The notes under the pieces: generated by a model
The model's input: only the letters and a program-made list of their open reading frames with translations
What the model was told of the DNA's origin: nothing
Database searches by the model: none
Translations under genes and position numbers: made by a program
Part shown: positions 24,960 to 34,471 of the stretch, piece after piece
Position numbering within the stretch: the stretch's first letter is position 1
Layout: the number at the start of each line of letters is the position of its first letter
Assembly: GCF_030269445.1 (NCBI RefSeq)
Contig: NZ_BSTJ01000001.1
Location: 707,898-771,897 of the forward strand
Direction of reading: 5' to 3'
DNA length: 64,000 nucleotides
From: Actinoallomurus iriomotensis
GTDB lineage: Bacteria > Actinomycetota > Actinomycetes > Streptosporangiales > Streptosporangiaceae

Positions 24960-25044
24960 ATGCTAATTCTGGCCCCCCTCGGGTATGGCATCCGACACGA
25001 CGGCATCGGCGGTCGATGCCCGGACCGGACCCCTAGGGGGATCA

Positions 25045-25248
25045 ATGTCCATCGTGGACAAGGTGAAGGCGTTCCTGGGCCAGCACGGCGACCAGGTCGA
25101 CAAGGTCGTCGACAAGGCCGGCGACATGATCGACGAGAAGACCGGCGGCAAGTACGCCGACAAGGTCGACAAGGCTCAGGAACAGGCCAAGAAGACGGCG
25201 ACCCAGTGGGGCGAGGAGGGCCGGCACCAGCCACCGCCCCAGCCCTGA
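25045..25248 (+). CDS. Small MT0933/Rv0909-like antitoxin-family protein, no toxin adjacent
   Basis: A 67-residue, strongly charged helical protein. It begins MSIVDKVKAFLGQHGDQVDK and contains repeated Lys-Val-Asp-Lys and KAGDMIDEKTGGKYADKVDKA motifs. That pattern is typical of the MT0933 antitoxin family. The ATG at 25045 follows AGGGGG (25035-25040) and is preferred over an upstream in-frame start at 24985. No toxin gene is beside it: the neighbours are divergent miaA and convergent miaB. Family members in actinobacteria are often such orphans, and the antitoxin label may not reflect function. Confident as a gene, less so for role. Confidence 0.75.
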   Translation: MSIVDKVKAFLGQHGDQVDKVVDKAGDMIDEKTGGKYADKVDKAQEQAKKTATQWGEEGRHQPPPQP

Positions 25249-25262
25249 TCACCGGTATACGG

Positions 25263-26747
25263 TCACCGGCAGGACGGCGCCGTCGGGGTCTCTTTGGGGC
25301 GGCCGATGGTCGGCATGCCGAGGGAGACGCCCTTCGGGGGCTCGGCCACGCGCCGTTCCCACGCGTCGCCGGCCGGAGTGTGTCTCACGTGGCGTACCGG
25401 GCCGTCGGCGACCAGGTGGTGCGGTGCGGCGTATGTGACGTCCACCGTGACCACGTCGCCCGGCCGGGCCGTCTCCTCGGCGGTGAAGTGAACGAGACGG
25501 TTGTCGGGCGCGCGGCCGGACATGCGGTGCGTGCGGTCGTCCTTGCGGCCCTCCCCCTCCGCGACCAGGACCTCCAGCGTGCGGCCGACCTGCTTCTTGT
25601 TCTCCGCCCAGGAGATCTCCTCCTGCAGCGCGACCAGCCGGTCGTACCGCTCCCGGACGACCTCCTTGGAGACCTGTCCGTCCATCGTCGCGGCCGGGGT
25701 GCCGGGCCGCTTGGAGTACTGGAAGGTGAACGCCCCGGAGAACCGCGCCTCGCGTACGACGTGGAGGGTCTGTTCGAAGTCCTCGTCGGTCTCGCCGGGG
25801 AAGCCGACGATGATGTCGGTGGTGATGGCGGCATCGGGGATCGCGGCGCGGACCCGCTCGATGATGCCGAGGTAACGCTCCTGCCGGTACGAGCGGCGCA
25901 TCGCCTTGAGCACGCGGTCGGAGCCGGACTGCAGCGGCATGTGCAGCGACGGCATGACGTTGGGCGTCTCGGCCATCGCCGCGATCACGTCGTCGGTGAA
26001 GTCGCGCGGGTGCGGAGAGGTGAAGCGCACCCGCTCCAGGCCCTTCACCTCGCCGCAGGCGCGCAGCAGGCCCGCGAAGGCGCTCCGGTCACCGAACTCG
26101 GCTCCGTAGGAGTTGACGTTCTGCCCGAGCAGGGTGATCTCCAGGACGCCCTCGGCGACGAGCGCCTCGACCTCGGCGAGGATCTCGCCGGGCCGGCGGT
26201 CGGTCTCCTTGCCGCGCAGTGAGGGGACGATGCAGAAGGTGCAGGTGTTGTTGCAGCCCACCGAGATGGACACCCACGCGGCGTACGGGGACTCGCGGCG
26301 CGTCGGCAGGGTGCTGGGGAACGCCTCCAGCGACTCCTTGATCTCGACCTGCGCCTCCCGCCGCACCCGCGCGCGTTCGAGCAGGACCGGCAGCGACCCG
26401 ATGTTGTGGGTGCCGAACACCACGTCGACCCAGGGCGCGCGGTCGACGATCGTGTCGCGGTCCTTCTGGGCGAGGCAGCCGCCGACGGCGATCTGCATGC
26501 CGTCGTGGCTCTCCTTGACCGGCCGCAGGTGGCCCAGGTTGCCGTAGAGCCGGTTGTCGGCGTTCTCGCGGACCGCGCAGGTGTTGAAGACGACGACGTC
26601 GGGCGTCGCGCCCTCGTCGGCGCGTGCGTATCCCGCGTCTTCGAGCAGCCCCGCGAGCCGCTCGGAATCGTGCACGTTCATCTGGCACCCGTACGTGCGG
26701 ATCTCGTACGTGCGGGCGCGGTCGTCGAAAGTCGTGGGCGCGTTCAT
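25263..26747 (-). CDS. miaB: tRNA-2-methylthio-N6-dimethylallyladenosine synthase
   Basis: A 494-residue radical-SAM methylthiotransferase that adds the 2-methylthio group to i6A37 made by MiaA. The N-terminal UPF0004 domain shows [33 protein letters not shown] and GGCLAQKD (cluster cysteines). The radical-SAM motif is [17 protein letters not shown], and a TRAM domain closes the protein. The start at 26747 (MNAPTTFDD) follows the family; the open frame continues to 26870 with unrelated sequence. It diverges from the glutamate transporter operon. Confidence 0.95.
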   Translation of the reverse strand: MNAPTTFDDRARTYEIRTYGCQMNVHDSERLAGLLEDAGYARADEGATPDVVVFNTCAVRENADNRLYGNLGHLRPVKESHDGMQIAVGGCLAQKDRDTIVDRAPWVDVVFGTHNIGSLPVLLERARVRREAQVEIKESLEAFPSTLPTRRESPYAAWVSISVGCNNTCTFCIVPSLRGKETDRRPGEILAEVEALVAEGVLEITLLGQNVNSYGAEFGDRSAFAGLLRACGEVKGLERVRFTSPHPRDFTDDVIAAMAETPNVMPSLHMPLQSGSDRVLKAMRRSYRQERYLGIIERVRAAIPDAAITTDIIVGFPGETDEDFEQTLHVVREARFSGAFTFQYSKRPGTPAATMDGQVSKEVVRERYDRLVALQEEISWAENKKQVGRTLEVLVAEGEGRKDDRTHRMSGRAPDNRLVHFTAEETARPGDVVTVDVTYAAPHHLVADGPVRHVRHTPAGDAWERRVAEPPKGVSLGMPTIGRPKETPTAPSCR

Positions 26748-26897
26748 CTCAAGAAGAAAGGGTACGCGCGCCCGGCGCCCCGGCGGGACCCGCTGATCCA
26801 CCGAACCGCGCCCATCAGGGGGAACGGGGAGGTACCACGGGCTAACAACGTGATCGGATCGGTATATCAACGACCTGGCGGCGTTCTTCGGATCACG

Positions 26898-26903
26898 TAC
26901 GCT
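26898..26903 (+). promoter_or_regulatory. Predicted -10 element of gluA (probably leaderless)
   Basis: TACGCT ends 8 bases before the gluA ATG at 26912 and no Shine-Dalgarno sequence lies between. Spacing suits transcription from, or within two bases of, the start codon. I see no convincing -35 hexamer. Confidence 0.35.
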
Positions 26904-26911
26904 TTGCGGGC

Positions 26912-27694
26912 ATGACCGACACCGGCAAGGCGGCCCAGGAGGCCGACGTGAGTGGCGGCGGACCGCTCGTCGTACTTGAGAACGTCAACAAGTACTTCGG
27001 TGAATTGCACGTCCTGAAGGACATCGATCTCACCATCCACCGAGGCGAGGTCGTGGTCGTGATCGGTCCGTCGGGGGGCGGCAAGTCCACTTTGTGCCGC
27101 ACGATCAACCGGCTCGAGCCGATCGACGACGGGACCATTCGGATCGACGGGCATCTGCTGCCCGAAGACGGCAAGGAGCTCGCGCAGCTCAGGGCCGATG
27201 TCGGCATGGTCTTCCAGTCGTTCAATCTGTTCGCGCACAAGACGATCCTGCAGAACGTCACCCTCGGCCCGACGAAGGTGAAGAAGACGCCCGCCGCCGA
27301 GGCGGAGAAGTACGCGATGGAGCTTCTCGAGCGGGTCGGGATCGCGAGCCAGGCCGAAAAGTACCCGGCACAGCTCTCCGGCGGGCAGCAGCAGCGCGCC
27401 GCGATCGCGCGGGCGCTCGCCATGCGGCCCAAGGTGATGCTCTTCGACGAGCCCACGTCGGCGCTCGACCCGGAAATGATCAAAGAAGTCCTCGACGTCA
27501 TGACCAATCTCGCCGCCGAGGGAATGACCATGGTCGTGGTGACGCACGAGATGGGTTTCGCCCGCGCGTCGGCCAACAAGGTGGTCTTCATGGCGGATGG
27601 CCAGATCGTCGAGGAGAACACTCCGGAAGAGTTCTTCACGAACGCCCAGAGCGATCGCGCGAAGGATTTCCTTTCCAAGATTCTGACGCACTGA
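26912..27694 (+). CDS. gluA: Glutamate-type amino acid ABC transporter ATPase
   Basis: A 260-residue ATPase of the polar amino acid family. It shows Walker [10 protein letters not shown], the Q-loop [18 protein letters not shown] typical of GluA/GlnQ, signature [15 protein letters not shown], Walker [15 protein letters not shown] and H-loop VTHEMGF. It powers uptake through GluC and GluD with substrate delivered by GluB. The four genes gluA-gluB-gluC-gluD run in the order known from corynebacteria and streptomycetes, with short gaps or overlap. The symbol is given on that order and on family likeness; the substrate could be glutamate or another polar amino acid. Confidence 0.93.
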   Translation: MTDTGKAAQEADVSGGGPLVVLENVNKYFGELHVLKDIDLTIHRGEVVVVIGPSGGGKSTLCRTINRLEPIDDGTIRIDGHLLPEDGKELAQLRADVGMVFQSFNLFAHKTILQNVTLGPTKVKKTPAAEAEKYAMELLERVGIASQAEKYPAQLSGGQQQRAAIARALAMRPKVMLFDEPTSALDPEMIKEVLDVMTNLAAEGMTMVVVTHEMGFARASANKVVFMADGQIVEENTPEEFFTNAQSDRAKDFLSKILTH

Positions 27695-27749
27695 TTGTCA
27701 TGAACGCGCCGGCAGCGCCCTCGCGCCGGCTCGAAAGCGAAGGAAGATC

Positions 27750-28607
27750 ATGCGAGTACGTCATTTCGGTGTTGCCATCGCCGCCCTGGCCGTCGCCACG
27801 ATGGGCGTCACCGGCTGCGGTGCCAAGAAGGCCGGTTCGGTCGTCGACAAGGCCAAGGACCAGAAGAAGCTCACCATCGGCGTGAAGTTCGACCAGCCGA
27901 GCATCGGGCTGAAGAAGCCCGACGGCACCGTCGAGGGCTTCGACGTGGACGTGGCCAAGTACATCGCCGGCAAGCTGGGCGTCCAGGAGAAGAACATCAC
28001 CTGGAAGGAAACGATCTCCGCCAACCGCGAGACGTTCCTCAAGAACGGCACCGACGACCTGGTGATCGCCAGTTACTCGATCACTCAGGCGCGCCTTCCG
28101 CTGGTCACCTTCGGCGGCCCGTACCTGGTGCCCCACCAGGACATCCTGGTCCGCGCCAACGACACCTCGATCAAGACGTTCGCCGACCTCAAGGGCAAGC
28201 GGGTCTGCCAGGTCGCCGGCTCCAACTCCTGGAAGAACCTCACCGAGGGCACCAACAAGTTCAACCAGAAGGTCGCGATCAAGCTCGTGCCGGCCAACGC
28301 GTACGAGGAGTGCATCACCAAGCTCAAGGGCGGCTCGCTCGACGCGGTCTCCACCGACAGCACCATTCTCGCCGGTTACGCCGCCCGCGAGGGTTCCTCG
28401 GTCAAGGTCGACAACGTGCCGTTCACCGACGAGAAGTACGGCGTCGGCATCAAGAAGGGCGACGTCAAGACCTGCAACGCCGTCAACAAGGCGATCACCG
28501 ACATGTACTCCGACGGCACGGCCAAGAAGCTCATCGACAAATGGTTCACTCCGGAGGGCCTGCAGTTCGACACGACCAAGCCCCCGGCTTTCCAGGGCTG
28601 CAGCTGA
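27750..28607 (+). CDS. gluB: Glutamate-type ABC transporter substrate-binding lipoprotein
   Basis: A 285-residue binding protein. The signal peptide MRVRHFGVAIAALAVATMG ends in a lipobox VTGC at about residue 24, so it is lipid-anchored outside the membrane. The mature part is a family-3 binding fold with KKLTIGVKFDQPSIGLKKP, GFDVDVAKYIAGKLG and DLVIASYSITQARL, plus cysteines in KRVCQVAG and EECITKL. A GGAAG site precedes the ATG. It lies 55 bases after gluA and 68 before gluC. The adjacent ATPase and permeases make it the specificity component of the importer. Confidence 0.93.
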   Translation: MRVRHFGVAIAALAVATMGVTGCGAKKAGSVVDKAKDQKKLTIGVKFDQPSIGLKKPDGTVEGFDVDVAKYIAGKLGVQEKNITWKETISANRETFLKNGTDDLVIASYSITQARLPLVTFGGPYLVPHQDILVRANDTSIKTFADLKGKRVCQVAGSNSWKNLTEGTNKFNQKVAIKLVPANAYEECITKLKGGSLDAVSTDSTILAGYAAREGSSVKVDNVPFTDEKYGVGIKKGDVKTCNAVNKAITDMYSDGTAKKLIDKWFTPEGLQFDTTKPPAFQGCS

Positions 28608-28675
28608 ACCGTAGCGACCCCGCGCGCCGGTGAGCCTTCGCGCTCACCGGCGCCGTTTCGATCCGGTGGAGACCC

Positions 28676-29365
28676 ATGAATTTGCACGCGCTGCTGGACT
28701 TCGGTCCGCTGCAGCAGAATTTCGGCACCGTCCTGAAGGCGTTCTGGGGGACGATCCGGCTCGCCCTCCTGTCGGGCATCGGCTCGCTGATCCTCGGCAC
28801 CGTGCTCGCCGCGATGCGGGTCTCGCCGACCCCGGTGCTGCGGGGGGCGGGCGCCCTGTACATCTACGTCTTCCGCAATACGCCGCTGACGCTCGTGCTG
28901 CTGTTCTGCAGCCTCGGCCTGAGCGACACGCTGCACCTGCAGATCTCCCACGACCCGAGCACGAACGGCTTCTGGCTGGCGACGATCGGCATGACGATCT
29001 ACACGGCGTCGTTCGTCTGTGAGTCGCTGCGGGCGGGCATCAACACCGTGCCGCTCGGGCAGGCGGAGGCCGCCCGGTCGATCGGGCTCACCTTCACCCA
29101 GTCGCTGCGCCTGGTCGTGCTGCCGCAGGCCTTCCGTACGGTGATCGCCCCGCTGGGCAGCGTGTTCATCGCGATGATCAAGAACACCACGGTGGCGCTC
29201 GCGGCGGGTTACTTCGAGGCGTCGGCCGAGATGAAGCAGATGTTCGACACGTACGGCGGCACCATCCCGATCTTCCTCGGGTTCGCGATCGGGTTCATGG
29301 TGCTGACCCTCCCGACCGGCTTCTTCTTCGGCTGGCTCTCCAAGCGACTGGCGGTGGCGCGATGA
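28676..29365 (+). CDS. gluC: Glutamate-type ABC transporter permease
   Basis: A 229-residue permease of the HisMQ type. Helices surround the family motif GTIRLALLSGIGSLILGTVLAA near the N-terminus and IYVFRNTPLTLVLLF. The cytoplasmic EAA loop is LGQAEAARSIGLTFTQSLRLVVLPQAFR. It forms half of the membrane channel with GluD. GGTGGAG lies upstream of the ATG. Its stop overlaps the start of gluD by 4 bases (ATGA). Confidence 0.93.
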   Translation: MNLHALLDFGPLQQNFGTVLKAFWGTIRLALLSGIGSLILGTVLAAMRVSPTPVLRGAGALYIYVFRNTPLTLVLLFCSLGLSDTLHLQISHDPSTNGFWLATIGMTIYTASFVCESLRAGINTVPLGQAEAARSIGLTFTQSLRLVVLPQAFRTVIAPLGSVFIAMIKNTTVALAAGYFEASAEMKQMFDTYGGTIPIFLGFAIGFMVLTLPTGFFFGWLSKRLAVAR

Positions 29366-30309
29366 CCCTGTCCGTGGACACCCCGTCGGACGCTTCGGCG
29401 CGGCGACCGACCAAGAACAAGCCCTCGGTCCTGTTCGACGCCCCCGGTCCGCGCGCGCGGCTGCGCAACAACATCGTCACGCTGGTCGCGGTCGTGGTGC
29501 TGCTCTTCATCGCGTATCTGATCATCGCGCGGCTGGATCAGCAGCACCAGTTCGACGGCAAACTCTGGAAGCCGTTCACCGAGAAGATCGTCTGGACCAA
29601 GCAGATCCTCCCCGGCCTCGGGGGCACCCTCAAGGCGGCGGGGGTCGCCGCGGTGTTCGCCCTGATCTTCGGAGTGATCTTCGGCCTCGGCCGGCTGTCG
29701 GAGCACAAGTGGATCAGCGTTCCGGCCGGGGCGGTGGTGGAGTTCTTCCGCGCCATCCCCCTGCTGATCATGATCTTCTTCGCGATGGCGGGCCCGCCCG
29801 CGATCATGGACGCGTTCGACCGGGTCCTGCCGCCGGTCTCGGCGTTCCTGGCGCTCGTGATCGGCCTGACGCTCTACAACGGGTCGGTACTCGCGGAGAT
29901 CTTCCGCTCCGGCATCAACTCGATCCCCAAGGGTCAGTCCGAGGCGGGCTACTCGATCGGCATGCGCAAGGGCGGCGTCATGCTGCGGATCCTGGTGCCC
30001 CAGGCGGTCACCGCGATGATGCCGGCCGTCGTCAGCCAGCTGGTCGTGCTGCTGAAGGACACCGCGCTGGGCTACATCGTCGCCTACAACGACCTGCTCA
30101 ACAATGGTCTGCGTCTCGTCTCCGGCAACTTCGGCAACACCATCCCCTCGATCATCGTGGTCGCGGTGATCTACATCATCATCAACATCGCGCTGGGCCT
30201 GCTCGCGACGTGGCTGGAGAAGCGCAGCCGGCGCAGCCGCAAGAGCTCGGCCCGCACGCTGACCACCGCCGCGGGCGCGCCACCCGCGGTCGGCATGGAC
30301 TCCATCTAG
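29362..30309 (+). CDS. gluD: Glutamate-type ABC transporter permease
   Basis: A 315-residue permease of the same family with a longer N-terminal cytoplasmic stretch of about 40 residues. Core motifs are VVEFFRAIPLLIMIFFAM, the EAA loop IPKGQSEAGYSIGMRKGGVMLRILVPQAV, and a basic C-terminal tail (EKRSRRSRKSS). The ATG overlaps the gluC stop (ATGA). It is last in the operon and is followed within 20 bases by a strong terminator hairpin. Confidence 0.93.
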   Translation: MTLSVDTPSDASARRPTKNKPSVLFDAPGPRARLRNNIVTLVAVVVLLFIAYLIIARLDQQHQFDGKLWKPFTEKIVWTKQILPGLGGTLKAAGVAAVFALIFGVIFGLGRLSEHKWISVPAGAVVEFFRAIPLLIMIFFAMAGPPAIMDAFDRVLPPVSAFLALVIGLTLYNGSVLAEIFRSGINSIPKGQSEAGYSIGMRKGGVMLRILVPQAVTAMMPAVVSQLVVLLKDTALGYIVAYNDLLNNGLRLVSGNFGNTIPSIIVVAVIYIIINIALGLLATWLEKRSRRSRKSSARTLTTAAGAPPAVGMDSI

Positions 30310-30326
30310 CTCGACGTTCTCCCCGG

Positions 30327-30361
30327 ACCGGGGCCGGTGGCGCGTCCACTGGCCCCGGTTT
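30327..30361 (+). terminator. Rho-independent-like terminator of gluABCD
   Basis: ACCGGGGCCGGTGG (30327-30340) can pair with CCACTGGCCCCGGT (30346-30359) across a 5-base loop, with one mismatch. A short T run (GTTTCGG) follows. It starts 17 bases after the gluD stop. Confidence 0.8.
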
Positions 30362-30810
30362 CGGCTATCCGGCTCTCGTCGGTGCTCGGCGCGGCGAGCC
30401 GGCTGGTGCGGGTGCCGCCTGCCGCCTCCCCTGGTCGATGCCCTCGTAGGCCGTACCGTGCGGGCTCCGGGCGCGCGGAGAGTCTTGACCGGATGGGAGA
30501 TCAGCTCGCCGATCACCGCCGGCGTCCCCAGGCCGCGAAGTCAGGGGGACGCCGGGTGTGACGCCAGAGACGGCAGAGGTTTCTGACAGCGATTGGTCAG
30601 GTTCGGTGCTCGCCGGCGGGCGCGGGACTGCTCGCCTTCGGCCGTCGCTCCTCACCGGTGCCGGCGTTTCGGCCTGTCGGGTACGGGTTCGGCGTCCGTT
30701 TCAGCGGGCCGGAACCCGGTGGGGCACGACCGGCCCCGGCCGCAACTTTTAACAAGCTCAAGTGCAGGGTCGTGGCCCCATTGTCCCCCGGTTTGCGAGA
30801 CGATTCCGAT
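30362..30810. other. Intergenic region, no supported gene
   Basis: About 450 bases lie between the gluD terminator and the S9 peptidase. Several frames are open for 60-75 codons, and the peptidase frame itself extends upstream to 30658. None has a ribosome site, codon bias or family pattern. The promoter of the peptidase gene should lie here; I cannot place it. Confidence 0.5.
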
Positions 30811-32805
30811 ATGACCGCTCGCGCGACCGCCCCCTATGGATCCTGGCCCTCCCCCATCTCCGCCGCCGACGTCGCCAGGGCACGCCTGCGCCTCAGCTTT
30901 CCCACGATTCACGGCGATCGTGTGTGGTGGCAGGAGACCCGTCCGGAGAGGGGCGGGCGTACCACGATCGTGCGGTCCGGCACCGACCTGCTGCCCGCGC
31001 CGTGGGACGCCCGAACGCGTGTGCACGAGTACGGCGGGCGGTCCTACCTCCCCCTGCCCGACGGCGACCTCGTCTTCGCCAACTACGCCGACCAGCGGCT
31101 CTACCGGCTCACCGAGGGCCGCACCCCGTTGCCGCTGACGCCGGAGCCGGCCGAGCCGGCGGGGCTGCGGTTCGCCGACTTCACGCTGTCGCCCGACGGT
31201 CAGCACATCTGGTGCGTCCAGGAGCGCCACGCCTCCGGCGCCGTACGGCGGGCCATCGTCGCGGTCCCGCTCAGCGGCGCGGCGGCCCAGAACCCCGGCG
31301 CGATCCGCGAGCTCGTCAACGGCGCCGACTTCTACGCCTTCCCGACGCCCTCACCCGACGGCGGGCACCTTGCGTGGGTGCAGTGGAGCCATCCCAGGAT
31401 GCCGTGGGACGGCACCGAGCTGCGCGTCGCCGCCTTCGACGCCGCGGGCGCGCTCGAACGCCCCCGTACGGTCAAGGGCGGGCTGAACGAGTCGGCGCTG
31501 GCGCCCACGTGGCTGAACGAGACCGGCCTGTACGTCGTCTCGGACTGGCCCGGCTGGTGGAACCTGTACGAGGTCGGCCTGCACGGCGAGTCCGCGCAGG
31601 CGATGTACCCGGCCGAGGAGGAGTTCGCCGGGGCGCTGTGGCACCTCGGCGGCCGCCCGTACGCCCTCCTCGACGACGGGCGGATCGCGGTGCTGCACGG
31701 ACAGGGCGACCAGCGGCTGGGGCTGTACGACCCGGAGACCGCCGAACTGACCGACTTCGACCTGCCCTACACCGACTGGAAGCTCCAGCTGTCCGCCGAC
31801 GGCACCACCATCGTGGGGATCGCCGGCGCCCCGGACATCCCGTGGTCCGTGGTCGCGGTGAACGCCGACAGCGGCGAGGCCAAGGTGCTGCGGGCCGAAC
31901 TGGACTCTCCGCCCGACGCCGCGTACCTGCCGCTGCCGCGCGCTCAGGAGCTCGAGGGACCGTTCGGACGATCCGTGCACGCCTACGTGTATCCCCCGTC
32001 CAATCCGGGCGCCCAGGCGCCTGAGGGCGAGTTGCCGCCGTACATCGTGTTCGTGCACGGCGGGCCGACCGACCACTCCACGAGCGTGCTGGACCTGGAG
32101 ATCGCCTACTTCACCAGCCGGGGCATCGGCGTCGTCGACGTCAACTACGGCGGCTCCACCGGCTACGGGCGCTCGTACCGCGAGCGGCTGCGGCGTCAGT
32201 GGGGCGTCGTCGACGTCGAGGACACGATCGCGGCGGCCCAGGCGCTGGTGGACAGCGGCGCCGCCGACCCGAACCGGGTGGCCGTCCGCGGCGGCAGCGC
32301 CGGCGGATGGACCACGCTGTGCACGATCACGCAGAGCACGCTCTTCAAGGCCGGCACGTCCTACTTCGGCATCGCCGACCCGCAGAACTGGCTCAAGGAG
32401 ACCCACGACTTCGAGTCGACCTACCTGTACGGGCTGATCGGGCCGATCCCGGGGTTCGAGCGGACGTACGAGGAGCGCTCGCCGCTCGCGCACGCCTCCG
32501 GGACGGCCTGCCCGGTGCTGCTGCTGCAGGGCCTGGACGACCCGGTCGTGTCCCCTCCGCAGTCCGAGCGCTTCGCGGACGCGGTGGCGGCCAAGGACAT
32601 CCCGTACGCGTACCTGGCGTTCGAGGGCGAGTCCCACGGGTTCCGGCGGGCCGACACGGTGGTCACCGCGCTGGAGGCGGAGCTGGCGTTCTACGGCCAG
32701 ACGCTCGGCTTCGACCCGAAGAACGTGCCGGCGATCGAGCTGACCGTGGGACGGCGGCCGGCGCCTGTCGCGCCCGAGCCCGCGCCGCCCGCGGTCGAGC
32801 AGTGA
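30811..32805 (+). CDS. Prolyl oligopeptidase family (S9) serine peptidase
   Basis: A 664-residue two-domain peptidase. The N-terminal half is a beta-propeller with recurring blade motifs (FTLSPDGQHIWCVQE, FPTPSPDGGHLAWVQW). The C-terminal alpha/beta hydrolase domain has YIVFVHGGPTDHS (oxyanion region), nucleophile Ser496 in RGGSAGGWTT, Asp576/577 in GLDDPVV and His609 in ESHGF. It should cleave short peptides, with acylaminoacyl- or dipeptidyl-peptidase-like activity, in the cytoplasm since no signal peptide is seen. The ATG at 30811 starts the family-like N-terminus. It converges on rny. Confidence 0.92.
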   Translation: MTARATAPYGSWPSPISAADVARARLRLSFPTIHGDRVWWQETRPERGGRTTIVRSGTDLLPAPWDARTRVHEYGGRSYLPLPDGDLVFANYADQRLYRLTEGRTPLPLTPEPAEPAGLRFADFTLSPDGQHIWCVQERHASGAVRRAIVAVPLSGAAAQNPGAIRELVNGADFYAFPTPSPDGGHLAWVQWSHPRMPWDGTELRVAAFDAAGALERPRTVKGGLNESALAPTWLNETGLYVVSDWPGWWNLYEVGLHGESAQAMYPAEEEFAGALWHLGGRPYALLDDGRIAVLHGQGDQRLGLYDPETAELTDFDLPYTDWKLQLSADGTTIVGIAGAPDIPWSVVAVNADSGEAKVLRAELDSPPDAAYLPLPRAQELEGPFGRSVHAYVYPPSNPGAQAPEGELPPYIVFVHGGPTDHSTSVLDLEIAYFTSRGIGVVDVNYGGSTGYGRSYRERLRRQWGVVDVEDTIAAAQALVDSGAADPNRVAVRGGSAGGWTTLCTITQSTLFKAGTSYFGIADPQNWLKETHDFESTYLYGLIGPIPGFERTYEERSPLAHASGTACPVLLLQGLDDPVVSPPQSERFADAVAAKDIPYAYLAFEGESHGFRRADTVVTALEAELAFYGQTLGFDPKNVPAIELTVGRRPAPVAPEPAPPAVEQ

Positions 32806-32816
32806 CCGAATCCCGT

Positions 32817-32843
32817 CCGGCACGGCCGCGCATGGCGTGCCGG
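32817..32843. terminator. Hairpin between the convergent S9 peptidase and rny genes
   Basis: CCGGCACG (32817-32824) pairs perfectly with CGTGCCGG (32836-32843) around an 11-base loop. There is no T tract on either side. The location between two convergent stops suggests a bidirectional terminator. Confidence 0.45.
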
Positions 32844-32881
32844 GCGGCGTCCGGCCGCGCGTCATAACGCGGCAACGCGGG

Positions 32882-34471
32882 TCAGCGGGCGAACTCCGTG
32901 GCCCGCGACTCGCGTACGACGGTGATCCGGATCTGCCCCGGGTAGGTCAGTTCCTCTTCGACCTGCTTGGCGATGTCGTGCGCGATGACCTGGGCCTGGA
33001 TGTCGTCGACCGAGTCCGGCCGGACCATGACGCGGATCTCCCGGCCCGCCTGCATGGCGAAGACCTTCTCCACACCGTCGCGCTCGGTGGCGATCTCCTC
33101 GAGGCGTTCGAGCCGCTTGACGTACGCCTCCAGCGACTCGCGGCGGGCACCCGGGCGGCCACCGCTGATCGCGTCGGCGGCCTGGGTGAGCACGGCCTCG
33201 ACCGTACGGACCTCCACCTCGTTGTGGTGGGCCTCGATCGCGTGCACGACCTCCTCGTCCTCGCCGTACCGGCGGGCGATCTCCGCGCCGATGAGCGCGT
33301 GGCTGCCCTCGACCTCGTGGGTGAGCGCCTTGCCGATGTCGTGGAGGAGGGTGCAGCGTTTCAGCAGGGCCGTCGGAAGGCGCAGCTCGGCGGCCATGAT
33401 CCCGGCGATGTGCGCCGACTCGATCAGGTGCTTCAGGACGTTCTGCCCGTACGAGGTGCGGTAGCGGAGCTGGCCGAGCAGGGCGATGAGCTCCGGGTGC
33501 ATGTCGGTGATGCCGAGCTCGACCAGGGCGTCCTCACCCGCGCGTACGCACAGCTGCTCGACCTCGGCCTTGCTGTGGTCGTAGATCTCCTCGATGCGCT
33601 GCGGATGGATCCGGCCGTCGAGGACAAGCTTTTCCAGGGTGAGCCGGCCGACCTCGCGGCGTACGGGATCGAAGCAGCTCAACAGGACGGCCTCGGGCGT
33701 GTCGTCGATGATGAGGTTGACGCCGGTGGCCGTCTCGAACGCCCGGATGTTGCGGCCCTCACGGCCGATGATCCGGCCCTTCATCTCGTCGCTCGGCAGG
33801 TGCAGGACCGAGACGACGGACTCGGCGGTCTGCTCGGTGGCCACCCGTTGGATCGCCAGCGTCACGATCTTCCTCGCGCGCTTCTCACCCTGCTCGCGCG
33901 CCTCGTTCTCGATGTCCCGGACGATCAGCGCCGCCTCGCGCTTGGCCTGGTTCTCGATGGCGGCGACGAGCTCGGTCTTGGCCTGGTCGGCGGTGAGCCC
34001 GGCGGCCTGTTCGAGGACCTGCCGGCGTTCCTCCTCGACCCGCTCCAGCTCGGCCCGGCGCTCCTTCAGTGACTGTTTCAGCTCGTCCAGCTTCTGGCCG
34101 CGCTCTTCGAGGCGCCGCATCTCGTCGTCGAGCCGCTGCTCGCGCTCGGCGAGCCGGATCTCCCGCCGCTCGAGATCCTCACGGACCGGCCGGAGATCGT
34201 CCTTAAGGGTCCTGATCTCCTTCTCGGCGTCTTCACGCGCCGTCTTGGAGACCTCTTTGGCCTTCGCCTCGGCTTCGGTAACGATCTCCTGCGCCTCTGT
34301 CTTCGCGCGCGCTACGATCTCGTCCGCGTCCCGATGAGCGTTGAGCTCCTCTTCGCTCCGCGCGGTGCTCTTGGCCCCTCCCCGGCCGGGGAGCCGCTGG
34401 AGCACGACGACGACGAAGGTGACGAACGCCACGATGATGACCAGTGCCGCACCTATGACAACCCAGATCAC
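32882..34471 (-). CDS. rny: Ribonuclease Y
   Basis: A 529-residue membrane-anchored endoribonuclease that starts mRNA decay. One N-terminal helix (WVVIGAALVIIVAFVTFVVVV) is followed by a long charged coiled coil to about residue 200. A KH domain follows (SDEMKGRIIGREGRNIRAFE), then an HD domain with LLHDIGKALTHEVEGSHA and the C-terminal RNase Y region. The start is the GTG at 34471 (protein begins MIWVVIGAAL) with AAAGGGG upstream. The open frame continues to 34633, but the candidate valine just upstream is GTC and cannot initiate. It lies downstream of recX, separated by a long non-coding gap. Confidence 0.95.
   Translation of the reverse strand: MIWVVIGAALVIIVAFVTFVVVVLQRLPGRGGAKSTARSEEELNAHRDADEIVARAKTEAQEIVTEAEAKAKEVSKTAREDAEKEIRTLKDDLRPVREDLERREIRLAEREQRLDDEMRRLEERGQKLDELKQSLKERRAELERVEEERRQVLEQAAGLTADQAKTELVAAIENQAKREAALIVRDIENEAREQGEKRARKIVTLAIQRVATEQTAESVVSVLHLPSDEMKGRIIGREGRNIRAFETATGVNLIIDDTPEAVLLSCFDPVRREVGRLTLEKLVLDGRIHPQRIEEIYDHSKAEVEQLCVRAGEDALVELGITDMHPELIALLGQLRYRTSYGQNVLKHLIESAHIAGIMAAELRLPTALLKRCTLLHDIGKALTHEVEGSHALIGAEIARRYGEDEEVVHAIEAHHNEVEVRTVEAVLTQAADAISGGRPGARRESLEAYVKRLERLEEIATERDGVEKVFAMQAGREIRVMVRPDSVDDIQAQVIAHDIAKQVEEELTYPGQIRITVVRESRATEFAR

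Noticed and set aside
30337-30814. Small plus-strand frames upstream of the S9 peptidase
   Set aside because: They begin inside or just after the gluD terminator hairpin; no ribosome site or family match.
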